64,000 nucleotides of DNA. Source: Spironucleus salmonicida. Lineage: Eukaryota; Fornicata; Diplomonadida; Hexamitidae. This document shows, one piece after another, positions 19,870-30,839 of the stretch. The notes below the pieces were generated by a model. It was not told where the DNA came from, did not search any database, and saw only the letters and a list, made by a program, of their open reading frames with translations. Numbering within the stretch: position 1 is the first letter of the stretch; every line of letters starts with the position of its first letter. Both the position numbers and the translations under genes were made by a program. The stretch spans positions 1,578,001-1,642,000 of the forward strand of contig CM035321.1 in NCBI GenBank assembly GCA_000497125.2. The letters are read 5' to 3'.

Positions 19870-22800
19870 ATGGACTAAGCTGAGTTCAATTATGCTAGGA
19901 CATTATCTCCAGTAAACAGACCTAAAAATCGTCTACAGGCATTTACAAAGCCTTTAAATCCGAGGAAATCTAAATTTATACCGCACTCACTCTAAATTTT
20001 ATAGTAAGCTAAAAATTCAATTCGAAGCTTTGATCCAGTATTTGGTGAGGGAGGATTATATACTCCAGATGGATCTACTGCTGATGCATATAGTTTGTAC
20101 TTACATGCCGCTTCAGCAGCATTAGAAAATATAGAAATTATCGACAGCTCAGCAGCGTAGACAATATAGAAAACAATTGATTTTTTCGCTTCTGAAGCAA
20201 GATTAGGACCACCAGATTTGAAAGCAGCGTTAAAAGAAAGAGATGATGCCTTAAAATCGATTAAAACAACCAAATAATAAATAGAAGTCGTGTAACTTTA
20301 GGTCAAAGTATCTGATTCTTAATATGCTGTTGAAGTTTAAAAAAATAAGTAGCTTATGGATTAAATTGATTAATTAAATAGCGTTATTCAAGAGGAAGTC
20401 AAAGAAAAAGATAATTTGTATAGAGAGGTTGTATATATAAGAGGATAATTATTAACAGTCACCAATTCCCATATGAAAGAAGCTCAAATAAGAAATAATA
20501 TATAAAAGTAAAGTCTAGATCACTAATCTTAAAATTTTAAAACTCGAACAGAATTAGAGACACTTATAAAAAATAACGAAGAATTTGATTAAATTAACAA
20601 AAAATATTTAAAATTAAACTAGTAGTAAGTAATTCAAATCAATACTCTTACTAATAATAATGAATAACTTATTACATCTTAAAGTCTTCTCTAAGAACAA
20701 CTTCAATAACTTCTAGCTGAAAATGAAGCACTAAAAGCTTAGTTTGAAAAGTATTAAAAACACTAAGAATATTAAAATTAGCTTTAGTAAATGAAAATTG
20801 ATTCATTAACAGAAGAGATTTATAGCCATTATGGACAATAGACACTAGAAAACAATGTGTATAACTAGTCACGTATCCAAGATACTCTTTCAAATTCTAT
20901 AAAGTATGGAGGTTTAGATGTTCCAAAACCAAAGTGTATCAACTTTAGTTAGTAATGTTGTCTAAATTATAAAAAATTGGATGGGAGGGTCTTGGCAACT
21001 TAGTAAGAATTTGAACCTGAAAAAGCAAAAAATAACGATTTAGAGCTAATAGAATAAGAGTATTCAGATAAATCAGAAGATTTTATTGAAGAAAAAGTTA
21101 ATTTCGATACTATTGTCGTAGCATCAAAATCTAGTTTACTTAATTAAATTAACAAATAATTTATTTCTAAAAAAGCTGCATTTTAACTCTAAGAACTATG
21201 TGAAACATATGAATAAAAATATAAAAAATATAAAGCGAAATTTTTAGATTTAGAATCAAATATTGATATTTTAGTTATACAACGCCAATTATCTACCTTA
21301 TAAAAGCTAGAAAAATAATTATTAAATGATATGAAAAAATAATCTTTTTAATAAGATGAACAACTTAAATTTTAAAAGATTATCTCGCAGGTTATATGTA
21401 TTTATAGAGCAGAAATATAGGGAGAACTTGAAAAAGCTAAAGCAGCAAAATTAGCTCTTCTACGTCTTTTAAGATCAAAAGTAGATATGATAGAGGTCGA
21501 ATTAGACTAATTTGATGAAGAAAATTCAAGTGGTACCGAAAATCAATAATCTGGGATTACACCTTCTAGAACAAACCGTAGATCACGCCGATCAAACAAT
21601 TCATCACTACGATTAGGTGGGTAAATATGTTCAAAATGTAAGAAAAAAATGTAAGATAGTTAAGAAACAGAAGAATAAAATCAAACCAAAATTTAAATTA
21701 ATACATCATAAAGCCTCTAACTTTAATCCCAAATTGAACTAATAGTGACTTAAATTGAAGGTATAAAGAATGCTAAAATTATAAGAAATGCTGATTTTAT
21801 ACGTAAATTACGTGCTCAAAATTTTAAAGACTAAATTAATGTTCATAAAGCAATGAGGCAACTAAGCCTATAAGTTTAAATGCATAGATAATCAGATTTA
21901 GATCACTAATTGCATTTAAAATTAGAGGAAAAGATTCTTGCTCTAGAATGCTAGGAGCGAGAAATAAATACTGTTTTTGATGAGGTAGAAAATGATCTTA
22001 TTATCTAAGAGTAATAGTAGCAGTAAAGTATAAAGTAAAACTACTCATCCAGATCACTAAATTTTTCAGAGTCTGCACTTCCTCAAATAAGCACTATATC
22101 TGGACAGAATTCTATATTAGATAATATGATGTTATAAAGTTCCATGGTCCATCCAAGTGAGTTTACAGTAACTAAAAATAAATAATTGACTAATATGAAA
22201 TAAATCAAGCAAACTATGTCTGCAGATGAAATTCGAAAGTATGCAGAGATTTACGAAAAACGAAATAGATATATATAGTCACTTACTTTATTGAGACAAT
22301 CTAAAAATATCACTGAAAAAGAGCTTTCAATAGTAGGTCAGGCTTTATACGCTAATTTAGAAGCTGTTGATGTAAAACGAACAAAAGTTATTTCAGAATT
22401 ACGCTCAACAGTTTTGGGTTATAAAGGGTTTTTACCTATAACTTACAATAAGCAAAAGACATAGGTTTATCAGAAACTAGATGAAAAATTTTTAAACCCA
22501 TTTAGAAAAATTACTAAGTTGCGAGATATCATCAGTGATGCTTAAAAGATGATTATAATTCGCTCAAGATTGCTAATTTAATAAGAAATAATGAAAAATT
22601 AGTCGATCAAAACTCGTGCAGATAAATTACTAGAAATTCAGAAGACTTTATTCCCTATTATATTGAATTTTGAGTAACGAAAACCGAATATTTTCTTATA
22701 AGCAAAAACCAAAGAATAATTAGTGAACGCTGAAGTAATTGAAATAAAAGGTGAAATTGTACGTGAAAATATTTCATAAATGACACTATATGCATCATAA

Positions 22801-23817
22801 TAAGAGATTAACCTTGTATCAACTGAAATAATTATTGCTCCAAATTCAGATGTGATTGTTACTCAACTTAGTGAAGTAGGCCATATGATCAAATGGATAA
22901 AAACATCTAGAGTAGATGGGTTTTTTATCCGAGAGAAACCTCTAATGTAAAGCACTATTATAAATTCATCATAATTCACATAGTTGTCTACATCTGTGCC
23001 ATTGAAAGGTAAAAAATGGATACTTCAAGTTTCTAGATATTCTCTTTCATCAAGTACAGGAGAAGATTTTGGTATTGATTTTAGATCATGGGCAAGATAA
23101 AACTATGGGTTTGGTAACGTGTTAGAAAAACTTATCAATGCAACTATCGTGAATGCCTTATATTGGGCAGGAGACCCCGAGATTCAAATATTTTATAGTT
23201 TATTGATTGGTGCAATTCCAATAAGCTTAGTACGAGATGTAATTTAATTTCTTTAAAGGCATTTACAGATAGATATTAAAGTTGCAAATGAAGAGTTAAT
23301 TATTGTTAAAAAGGATCTTACTAAAGAATTATCAGTATCTCTTTTTGCAGAAAAGTTTGAAACTGATGATTTTTATGTGATGGTTTCATATATTTTAAAT
23401 CGTTACTTAGAAATTGAAAGAAATACTTAATAATTAGCGTTAAGGATGTTTTAGTCGTATTCGAGACCTATGGAAAGAGAGCAGGCTCTAAAGGTCTTTG
23501 CATCGTTACCCGTTTATATTGACGACAAAAAATTATAGCCACTATTAGGGTCTTGCTTAGTTGACGATTAAGAGTTTATAAGAATATTCTAAAAGGTTCA
23601 TATGGGAACTACAGATCCTATAATCAGCAGGGCTAGCGACTAAGTACGACGTGCTGACGAAGTAGTCTTACGTTTTAACGGACTTCATCGTGAGTAGGCT
23701 AAACTATTAGAAGAGTAAAGACGGTCTGCTCTTTTCGAGATTGGGTAAACAAACGGTCTATATGGATATTTTGAGGCCGTAAAATATTTAGAAATGGCTT
23801 TGGAAGCATGCTAGTGA
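19870..23817 (+). CDS. 1315-aa coiled-coil protein, family unknown
   Basis: A 1316-codon frame with dozens of TAA/TAG glutamines and one TGA. Residues 1-130 are mixed; about 130-720 contain long Glu/Lys/Gln coiled-coil stretches broken by a CxxC pair (ICSKCKKKM); the last 400 residues are more folded (DDFYVMVSYILNRYLEIER, LVDDQEFIRIFQKVHMGT). It is very AT-rich. Its final 16 codons lie within the right inverted-repeat arm, so the repeat boundary falls inside the gene. It resembles cytoskeletal or centrosomal coiled-coil proteins in style only. It lies 111 bp after POC1 on the same strand. Confidence 0.75.
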
Positions 23818-23825
23818 AGTCCTTG

Positions 23826-24635
23826 TCACTCGGCGGGCCCTGGGCCTGGCCTCCCCGGCCGGTGCGAGCGCATGATGGCTATGGCTGCGGTGAGGATGAT
23901 GCCCAGCAGTGCGGCGGCGCCCAGACCCGCGAGCATCAGGGCGCCCCGAGGGTCCCTGTGGTAGGGAAGGCCGTACTTCGCAGCCGCGAGCGCCTCGAGG
24001 GCCACCAGGTCGACGCCGCGGCGGGACCTGACCACAGGAAGGGGGGTGCGGCCGTCTAGGGGCCAGCGCGGGAGCTGGTGCGCCCCAGCGAGCAGCAGGT
24101 ACCGAGCGGGGCCGGCGAGGCGTCCCGGGATGCGGCGCACCAGCAAAGCGCCCTCGGCGATGTGGGCGCTGAGGTCCGCGCAGGACAGCTCGAACACGGT
24201 GGCGGCCACGACGGCGCGGTAGGCTCGCAGGCGCTGGTCGGGTCGGCCGGCGTCGCCCTGCCGGATGGTCTGCAGCATGGCGCGGAATGCGGCCTCGGTG
24301 GCCGGGGGGCAGCGGTCGGAGGGCCCGTTGGGGAGGTAGGGCACCGGGAGCGAGAGCAGGAAGGAGCCGCGGGGGCGGACCTCCACGACCAGGAAGTGCA
24401 GGGTGTGCTGGGCGGCGGGGTCCTCGAAGAAGAGCGAGAAGGTGAGGCGCGCGGCCCCTGGCGGCGGGGCGCAGGCGAAGAGGCCCATGCCGGCTACCTG
24501 GGCGCAGGAGGCCTCGGGGGCCGAGAGGACGCGGAAGGGCCTGCCGCCGTGGCCGCCCACGCTCAGCAGCACCGGCTCTCCCTGCTGGACCACGGCGGAG
24601 CGCGCTGCGAGGTGGAGCCCCAGCACCGCTAGCAT
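23826..24635 (-). CDS. predicted secreted or type I membrane protein, mirror copy
   Basis: Second copy of the 269-aa signal-peptide and single-transmembrane protein. It differs at two residues: Ile instead of Thr in MLQTxRQ, and Gly instead of Asp in GRLAxPARY. The stop falls 8 bp beyond the end of the converging coiled-coil gene, so two converging genes nearly touch here. Both copies look intact. Confidence 0.7.
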   Translation of the reverse strand: MLAVLGLHLAARSAVVQQGEPVLLSVGGHGGRPFRVLSAPEASCAQVAGMGLFACAPPPGAARLTFSLFFEDPAAQHTLHFLVVEVRPRGSFLLSLPVPYLPNGPSDRCPPATEAAFRAMLQTIRQGDAGRPDQRLRAYRAVVAATVFELSCADLSAHIAEGALLVRRIPGRLAGPARYLLLAGAHQLPRWPLDGRTPLPVVRSRRGVDLVALEALAAAKYGLPYHRDPRGALMLAGLGAAALLGIILTAAIAIMRSHRPGRPGPGPAE

Positions 24636-24650
24636 TAAAGGAAGGGTCAC

Positions 24651-24770
24651 TCAGATGCCGCGCAGCCAGCGGGAGGCCCGGCGCAGCTCGCGGTCCACGA
24701 TGCGCTGGAGGTCCTGCAGGGGGCGCATGGCGGCCTGGTTCGCGCGGAAGAGGCGCGCCTCGGGGTCCAT
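24651..24770 (-). CDS. possible 39-aa basic helical protein, mirror copy
   Basis: Identical by eye to the short frame at 17777-17896. It sits between the Myb and membrane-protein genes with the same tight spacing. Coding status is uncertain for both copies. Confidence 0.35.
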   Translation of the reverse strand: MDPEARLFRANQAAMRPLQDLQRIVDRELRRASRWLRGI

Positions 24771-24808
24771 TCGGAGCGGGCCGTTCCTAACCGCAGTGCG
24801 CAAAGCCC

Positions 24809-25270
24809 TCACTCGCAGCACGGCCGCCCCAGCTTCCCGAGCCGCAGCTTGATCTGGGCCACCGAGCGCTGCGGCATCGCGGCGTGGATGCGCTTGGGCA
24901 CGTTGCACAGCCGCTCCGCGAGCTCCACGAGCCGGAGGTCCTCGGCGGCGGCCCAGCGGCCCTTGACGATGGCGGGGTTCTGCGTGCGGCTCCACCGCTG
25001 CTGGCACTGCTTGCCGTCGCGGCCGTTGCGGAAGCGGCCGTTGAGGTGCTCCGCGATCTGCGCGTAGGTGAGCTCCCGGTTGCTGGCGAGGACCGCGAGC
25101 AGCTCGGACTCGGGGGCGCCCCAGGGCACGCGCTGCGGGGAGCACGGGGCTGCCTGCTCCGAGCGCGGGGAGCACGCGGAAGGCGGATCCGAGCGCGGGG
25201 CGCTGTAGAGGCCGCTGTCGGGCGCGAGGCCGAAGGACAGCTCGAAGGGGTCGTAGAAGAAATCGGTCAT
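24809..25270 (-). CDS. two-repeat Myb (R2R3-like) protein, mirror copy
   Basis: Identical by eye to the 153-aa Myb protein at 17277-17738, with both repeats and the NP-x-[IV]-x-KGRW linker intact. The mirrored control region follows at 25271-25417. Two intact copies of a putative transcription factor would double its dosage. Confidence 0.82.
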   Translation of the reverse strand: MTDFFYDPFELSFGLAPDSGLYSAPRSDPPSACSPRSEQAAPCSPQRVPWGAPESELLAVLASNRELTYAQIAEHLNGRFRNGRDGKQCQQRWSRTQNPAIVKGRWAAAEDLRLVELAERLCNVPKRIHAAMPQRSVAQIKLRLGKLGRPCCE

Positions 25271-25417
25271 TGTGGAGCGGCCGGCCGAGACCGGTCCGAG
25301 TACTCCCCGAAGCGCGGTTCCGGAAATAGAAAAATACCCAAATGGCCGTATTATACCCGTTCCGGGCCGATAGCAGCAACCGAAGTGTATGACCACTCCA
25401 CCCCAAAGTGTATGACC

Positions 25418-25975
25418 TCACTCGCGCTTCGCATGGGCGGTCTGCAGCTGGCACGCCACCGCCCTGCCCGCGGGGTCGAAGGCCGCGAGGAGGAAGTTGC
25501 CCTCCGCGTCGAAGAGGCCGGCCACGCTGCCCGACCACACCGGCGTCCCGTTCACCTCCAGCGCGTAGGCTCCCGTGGCGCGGCTGAGCCGGCCCACCAC
25601 GCGCTCCCGGCGCCCGCAGCACACGTAGTGGCGCTCAGGGGTCTCGAAGGGGAGCTTGAGGGCCTCGCAGGCGTACCACTGGGCGATCCCGAGCAGCACG
25701 AGCCAGCGCTTGGCGGCCCACGGCGTCCCGCGGCGGATGGGCAGACCGAAGCACAGCCAGAGCGCGCCGAGCTGGAACGCCTGCACCGCGAGCTGCAGGG
25801 TGGGGACGTAGGGGCAGCGGCTGCCCGCGTAGTGGTTGGCGTAGTCCACGGTGGCATGGGAGAGCACCCGCTGCACGCCAACGGTGTCGTTGAGCTTCAC
25901 CCGGTGCGGCCTGGTCACGAAGCCGCCGCGGAAGTAGGAGAGCGCGAAACTCTGGGCCGAGGCGAGGAGTCCCAT
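25418..25975 (-). CDS. hypothetical 185-aa protein, mirror copy
   Basis: Identical by eye to the protein at 16572-17129: the same two hydrophobic stretches and CCGRRERVVG segment. It is preceded by the same short AT-rich gap (36-37 bp) that separates it from the small conserved gene. Confidence 0.65.
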   Translation of the reverse strand: MGLLASAQSFALSYFRGGFVTRPHRVKLNDTVGVQRVLSHATVDYANHYAGSRCPYVPTLQLAVQAFQLGALWLCFGLPIRRGTPWAAKRWLVLLGIAQWYACEALKLPFETPERHYVCCGRRERVVGRLSRATGAYALEVNGTPVWSGSVAGLFDAEGNFLLAAFDPAGRAVACQLQTAHAKRE

Positions 25976-26012
25976 TTAATAGGCGGCAATATTATACTGT
26001 ATACGCAATATC

Positions 26013-26291
26013 TCACTGGGCCTTGCCCGCCCGGTACTCCATCCAGGCCGTCTTCCGGGAGTGCACGGGGCTCAGCAGCAGCTCGAAGCTGTTCTCCTCC
26101 TCCAGCAGCAGGTCCGAGACCTAGCGCTGCTTCTGCAGGTCCAGCTTGAACCGCGCGGGGCGGGGGATCGGCGCCTGCACGGCGTGCTGCTTGAAGGACT
26201 CGTTCGCGGAGGTGCGGCTGATGTGGTGCAGCGCATGGCTCGGCCTCGCGGGGCACCCGAACCTCAGGGGCGTCGGCATAGGAGGTATCAT
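26013..26291 (-). CDS. conserved small protein (MIPP...), mirror copy
   Basis: Mirror of 16256-16534, including the single in-frame TAG (read as Gln) in the middle. The arm ends 7 bp upstream of its ATG, so this copy has a different upstream AT-rich region from the left copy and may be under different transcriptional control. Confidence 0.72.
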
Positions 26292-26298
26292 TTTGAAA

Positions 26299-26969
26299 TC
26301 AGGTATTATTCATATAAATGTCTATTTTTATTATACATAGACGCGATTTTCTAGTCAGATTAAATCTACTTCAGTCTATTATTAGACTTATAAACTATAT
26401 ATCTATAATTATAAATCATTTATAAACTTTATAGTGTTTTATTCTAATTTTGATATGAATAATAGGTAATAAAGGTTATGAAAATTATATCATTCATTTA
26501 GTAGTGTTAGATACCAAATAAATCATTATTAATATGCAGTTATATAGTGTACTTGACCTAAAAATTGATATTCATTGCACTTATTAGAAGAAAAAAGAGT
26601 ACAATATAAATATATGAATATATAATTATAGAAATAAATATTATATTTTTATTAATGAGTGAAATATTATGCTCATTGGTAAAAGTTATAGTTTACAATA
26701 TAAATTTGCTATGTTTTTAATGATAATCAAATAAAAATAAATAATTTATGCTTTATTTGTTAATAATTAAACGTCAAGTATATATTTTTCGGTTTAATTC
26801 AAATTGTTTTAAGCTTGTTATTTAGGTTCTTAGGGAAAACTATTAATTGTATAATAATAATGATAGTGAAATAAATTATAGAACGATAACTATATTTATT
26901 TATTAAACAAATTTATTTTATATTAAATATGTTGAAAATATTAGAAAATATTATATCACGATTAATTTC
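26299..26969. other. AT-rich intergenic stretch
   Basis: About 670 bp of very AT-rich DNA between the outer end of the right arm and the RPL5 stop. It must hold any upstream signal for the minus-strand arm genes. Nothing else recognised. Confidence 0.6.
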
Positions 26970-27842
26970 TCACTTGGTGAGCTTAGAAAGGAGAGCAAGC
27001 TTTTTAGCTTACAAAGCATCCTTACGCTGAGTAAGAGTATGCTTGACTTCATGCTTGGTGTCATATTTGTATGAAGCTTTAGCCTTTCTAGAGGAGATGG
27101 GGCTCTTTCTGATGTTAGCATGAGTAGTCTCGATCGTCTGCTTATAGTTTTCAGCAGAAATACCATTCTTGATGAACTATGAGAATCTAGCCTTATATGT
27201 ATCAGCGTTTTCACCCTTAAGTTCGGTCATATAGCTAGCAACGTGTTAACCATAGATTCTATCAGCAAGGAGCTTAGCATCGACTTAACCGTTCTTGAAA
27301 CCTGTAACTAAACGTTTACCTGAGTATGGGATGTTGAGACCACCGTCAACGGCACCCTTAAGGGCAGCGAAAACATTAGCGCCTGTTGTAGTACGGGATA
27401 AACCGATATCAAGGAAGCAACGGAACGCACTACGTTCATCCTTATCCTCAACGGGGACGATCTTAGAAACATCAGTGTTACCCTTATAGAGATCAGCCAT
27501 CTGGATCTTAGCAAGCATTCTACGAGCGCAGAGGAGTCCGGTAGCATAACAAGCGGCATAGTTGTTAAGACCAGCCTTGAGACCGTATTCAGGAAGCTCA
27601 TGGGAGTAAGCAGCACAGTGAATTTTATCACCACCAAGATGAGCAGAGATGATCTGGCATGTAACAAACTTGTTAGACCTACGAACTACAAGTCTATACT
27701 TGGGTGCGGCATATTTATCCTTATCCTGGATGGTGAGAGCACGTCTCTACTGATAATCAGTAAGACCGTCACGTCTTCTACGGAACTGAACTTAGAAACG
27801 TTTATAATAAGCACGAGTCTTTTAGATTCTGATCCAAGCCAT
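26970..27842 (-). CDS. RPL5: 60S ribosomal protein L5 (uL18)
   Basis: A 290-aa protein matching eukaryotic RPL5 end to end. The N-terminus has [21 protein letters not shown]; then [41 protein letters not shown], and [20 protein letters not shown] with [12 protein letters not shown]. The basic C-terminal half ends [11 protein letters not shown]. Length is usual for the family. uL18 binds 5S rRNA and enters the large subunit as the 5S RNP. Glutamines use TAA/TAG as well as CAG, and the stop is TGA, which makes this gene good evidence for the genetic code. No intron seen. Confidence 0.97.
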
Positions 27843-27955
27843 TTCTCAAAGGAGTGGACTTATGAATTTTAGTTCAAATTTATAACGAATATATACTATA
27901 TTTAAATAATAATGTTATGCGTTTAAATATTATATTTAATATATAGAGTATAATA

Positions 27956-30205
27956 TCACTATAATAACTATCTTAATCCATCTGGAGCAAAAATAGATCC
28001 TCCACTTTCTCTATCAGTTAACATAAATGTATCTTCATACAAATAACACATATAAATTGAGTCAATAGTTAACTATACAATACCTATAGTATATGATGAG
28101 ACTATAAACATTATAATAGAAACTAAAACAGCCCCAGACATGAATAAATCATTAAAATTTGATGTATATTTGATAATTGCCCATGTACAGACTCCCGATA
28201 TTATAGAGATAAATAATTTGGCAAAAGTTAGGAATATCCAAGAAAAGAACTTAACGCTCATGCTAGTGAAAAATGATCCCATAGTAAGCTTCATAGCTCC
28301 ACCAAGCGACTTGAAATATCCTTATCCACTTATTGCTGAGAAAATCACAACATTTCTGTTAATCCATTCCACTATCTTCTATAAGCATTTTAGACAACAT
28401 CTAGCAACATGAACAGTGGCCTTAATAATTTTGGAATTAGCAAGTTTGTTACTAAGTTCTAACCGCCTCAAGACGTATTCTAAAACCATTCGGGCGAAAA
28501 CTACCAAGCTGGTAATGAAGCTGGTAACCAGTAAGGTCCCCATATTCTTGGTCACGCAAAGGATACTTTGACCAAAAATACCTCTCTGACGTTTTTTATC
28601 AGAGAAGTACCAGTGAGCAACATGGAAGGAGATAATATACTCCAAGCAAGAATAAATGAAGAAGCTGCCCCAAATTGTCATGAAAACATATATGGCAAAC
28701 ACAGTTGTCGTACCGCCATTCTAGACGGGTGTGTGAACCCCGCCAATGTCTTTGATGTCCGTAAAACTGAACATATGACCTCTGGCATCATACGAACCGC
28801 TTAAATAGTAGAGTAGGGTGATCCCACCAGCCCAGGCGAGATGAAATAGGAAAATAATTACGAAGAAAATCGGAATAAAGAAAATTATTGGTATCCTTCG
28901 CATACAATCTACCGAAGATGTAATTACGGCAATTCCTACTCGAATTCCTTTAAAGCATAATATTAATATTATCAAAATAATTGAACCAATAATAGCAATA
29001 AATACTCCTAAAATCATAAATCCTGTCGCTTTAGACTGTAGATTTGAATCAAGAAATCCAAAATAATCAGAAACTTTAATAGAGGTTTCATTTATCCTTA
29101 TGGATGCTAAAATAAAATAATATGAACCAAATATGGCAGACCCAATAATAAACACAATAGTAGAATATACTAAAATTTTAACAATATATCTCAAACAAAT
29201 AAGATAAATTATTGTTATTGCAACTCCACAAAGTAAGCCATAAATTATTTATAAGTAAGTTGTTTTAACTTCAAAAACAAAATTTTAAAAGATGCTAGTT
29301 GCAAAATTAAATATTTTATCTATCAAACTACCAAAATTCCCTAAGTTGTCGAGCTAAGTATTTAGGCTCAAAGCACATTAATTTATTCCAATTTTTGCAA
29401 GTGGGTCAATCATTTCATAATCATTTCTTTTCTCTGTCCCTTTAAAAGAATTAACTGGTACACAAAAACCTCTTAAAAATTCATATCTTTAATTCACAGC
29501 AATAAAATTTTGAAATTCATTTTTGGTGAATTGATTTTTTAGGTTAGATATTCCAGATATTTGACTTCCAAATTAAATAAAATCTTCAGAACAGAAGATT
29601 TCTGTTTGTGCGTCTAGAATACAGTCAAAACCAGAATCTACACAGATTGTACCTCCGATCCCTGAAAATCCTACGGATCGTGACGTTAAATCTGTGTTAA
29701 GATCCTTCATCTTTAAAAAGAACACACGTGTCTTAATTGGATCTAAAATATTATCAGTAAAAAGATCGCATGAAATATGCGCAGATGGAAATACCTTCTG
29801 TGATAATTCGCAAAAATCCTTAAATTATTCAACTTATACCATTCTAGAGTAATCTACTGCGAAGAAATCTGGCTAAATAGTCTCACCACAAACACGCCTG
29901 TTTTAATCAGCAGGAGTAATAATCAGAAGAATTTTATCCATATTTTTTATCACATTAAAGTAGAATGCAGATCCAAGCATAGAGAAAATAAATACAAAAA
30001 ATATCAACGAGCAGATAATGTCCTTATATTTTCGTAATTTAGGTGTTGTGATTGGAGATTTTTAGTCAGGTTAACTTTTAGATGGGAGAACAATACTTAA
30101 CCTTTGTGTTGAGATTCGCCGGATTTAATCTTAAGTAGGTGAAGTATATGATTAAATACCTTAATTTGGCAACATTATCGATACATTGCTCATTCGACTT
30201 CTCAT
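27956..30205 (-). CDS. choline-transporter-like protein (CTL/SLC44 family), copy 1
   Basis: A 749-aa multi-spanning protein. One membrane helix follows the Ser/Gln-rich N-terminus; then comes a large loop with cysteines (RRVCGETIQPDFFAVDYSRM) and then about nine to ten membrane segments. Segments such as LAWAGGITLLYYLSGSYDARG, ARMVLEYVLRRLE and a C-terminal FAPDGLR fit the CTL/SLC44 (DUF580) family, which includes choline transporters of plasma membrane and mitochondria in animals. The start is the first of several in-frame ATGs. A paralogue lies at 54470-56695; the two are near-identical only over 28251-28948. Substrate not shown by sequence. Confidence 0.85.
28251..28948. repeat. tract C, first copy (direct repeat of 54765-55462)
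   Basis: A 698-bp block within the CTL gene, nearly identical (one difference seen) to 54765-55462 at constant offset 26514. Coding sequence on both sides is diverged at DNA and protein level. It covers the membrane segments from about FKGIRVG through the AMKLTMGSFFTSM region. A sharp-edged identical patch inside diverged paralogues is the usual mark of gene conversion. Confidence 0.9.
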
Positions 30206-30839
30206 TTTTATGAAAAATCACAATATTTATAAATTAATATATAATATATATATATTTAAAGTTAGGGACATATAATCCTAAAAATATAAGTGTGTAATAT
30301 TTGCTCACTTTTTATAAAAAGAGAAACTTATATAAAATTAATAGACTAATGGTAACAATAAAGTGAACTGTATTTAATATTTAAATCTGTTATTTGTTTT
30401 TTTTGAGAAAATATTAAGTTTTATCGTAGAAAAAAATCTTAAAATTATAATACTTACAGTTGATAAGGTAAGATGACTTTCAATTTTATATGAATAAGGA
30501 TACAATGAAACTTACAGCTTATACTGTTCACATAATGGTAAAGATATTAGTGACATGGTATTATATATATTTTCAGTCATGTTTTAAGTTAAGCTCGAAA
30601 AATTGACAATTGAAAAAAGGAGAACTTATTGAGAAATAATTTATGAAAATTTTGCGACTAATAATTTATGGTATATTAATCGTAAACATAAGTAATTAAA
30701 AACTCTATTTGAAATAAGTCGTTAAAATAGCATTAATTTTCATTATATTATACTGAGACTCGTCTGTATGCTATTAAATTTGTAACAAATTATCTAATAT
30801 AAAAATATATAAAAATATAGATTTATACCCATTCCATTT
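30206..30839. other. AT-rich intergenic stretch
   Basis: About 630 bp of very AT-rich DNA between divergent genes (CTL copy 1 and the 1034-aa membrane protein). Presumed promoters; no other feature seen. Confidence 0.6.

Larger units (their letters stand above)
23768..26298 (-). repeat. right arm of 2531-bp GC-rich inverted repeat
   Basis: Mirror of 16249-18779; coordinate x in the left arm maps to 42547 minus x. The inner 50 bp are the intact 3' end of the coiled-coil gene; the rest carries the five GC-rich genes on the minus strand. The spacer between arms is 4988 bp (18780-23767). Near-identity over 2.5 kb implies a young duplication or continuous homogenisation. Confidence 0.95.

Noticed and set aside
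16249-26298. Inverted arms as ends of a transposon
   Set aside because: No transposase or integrase, no short terminal repeats and no target-site duplication at the outer edges; the arms contain ordinary cellular-looking genes.
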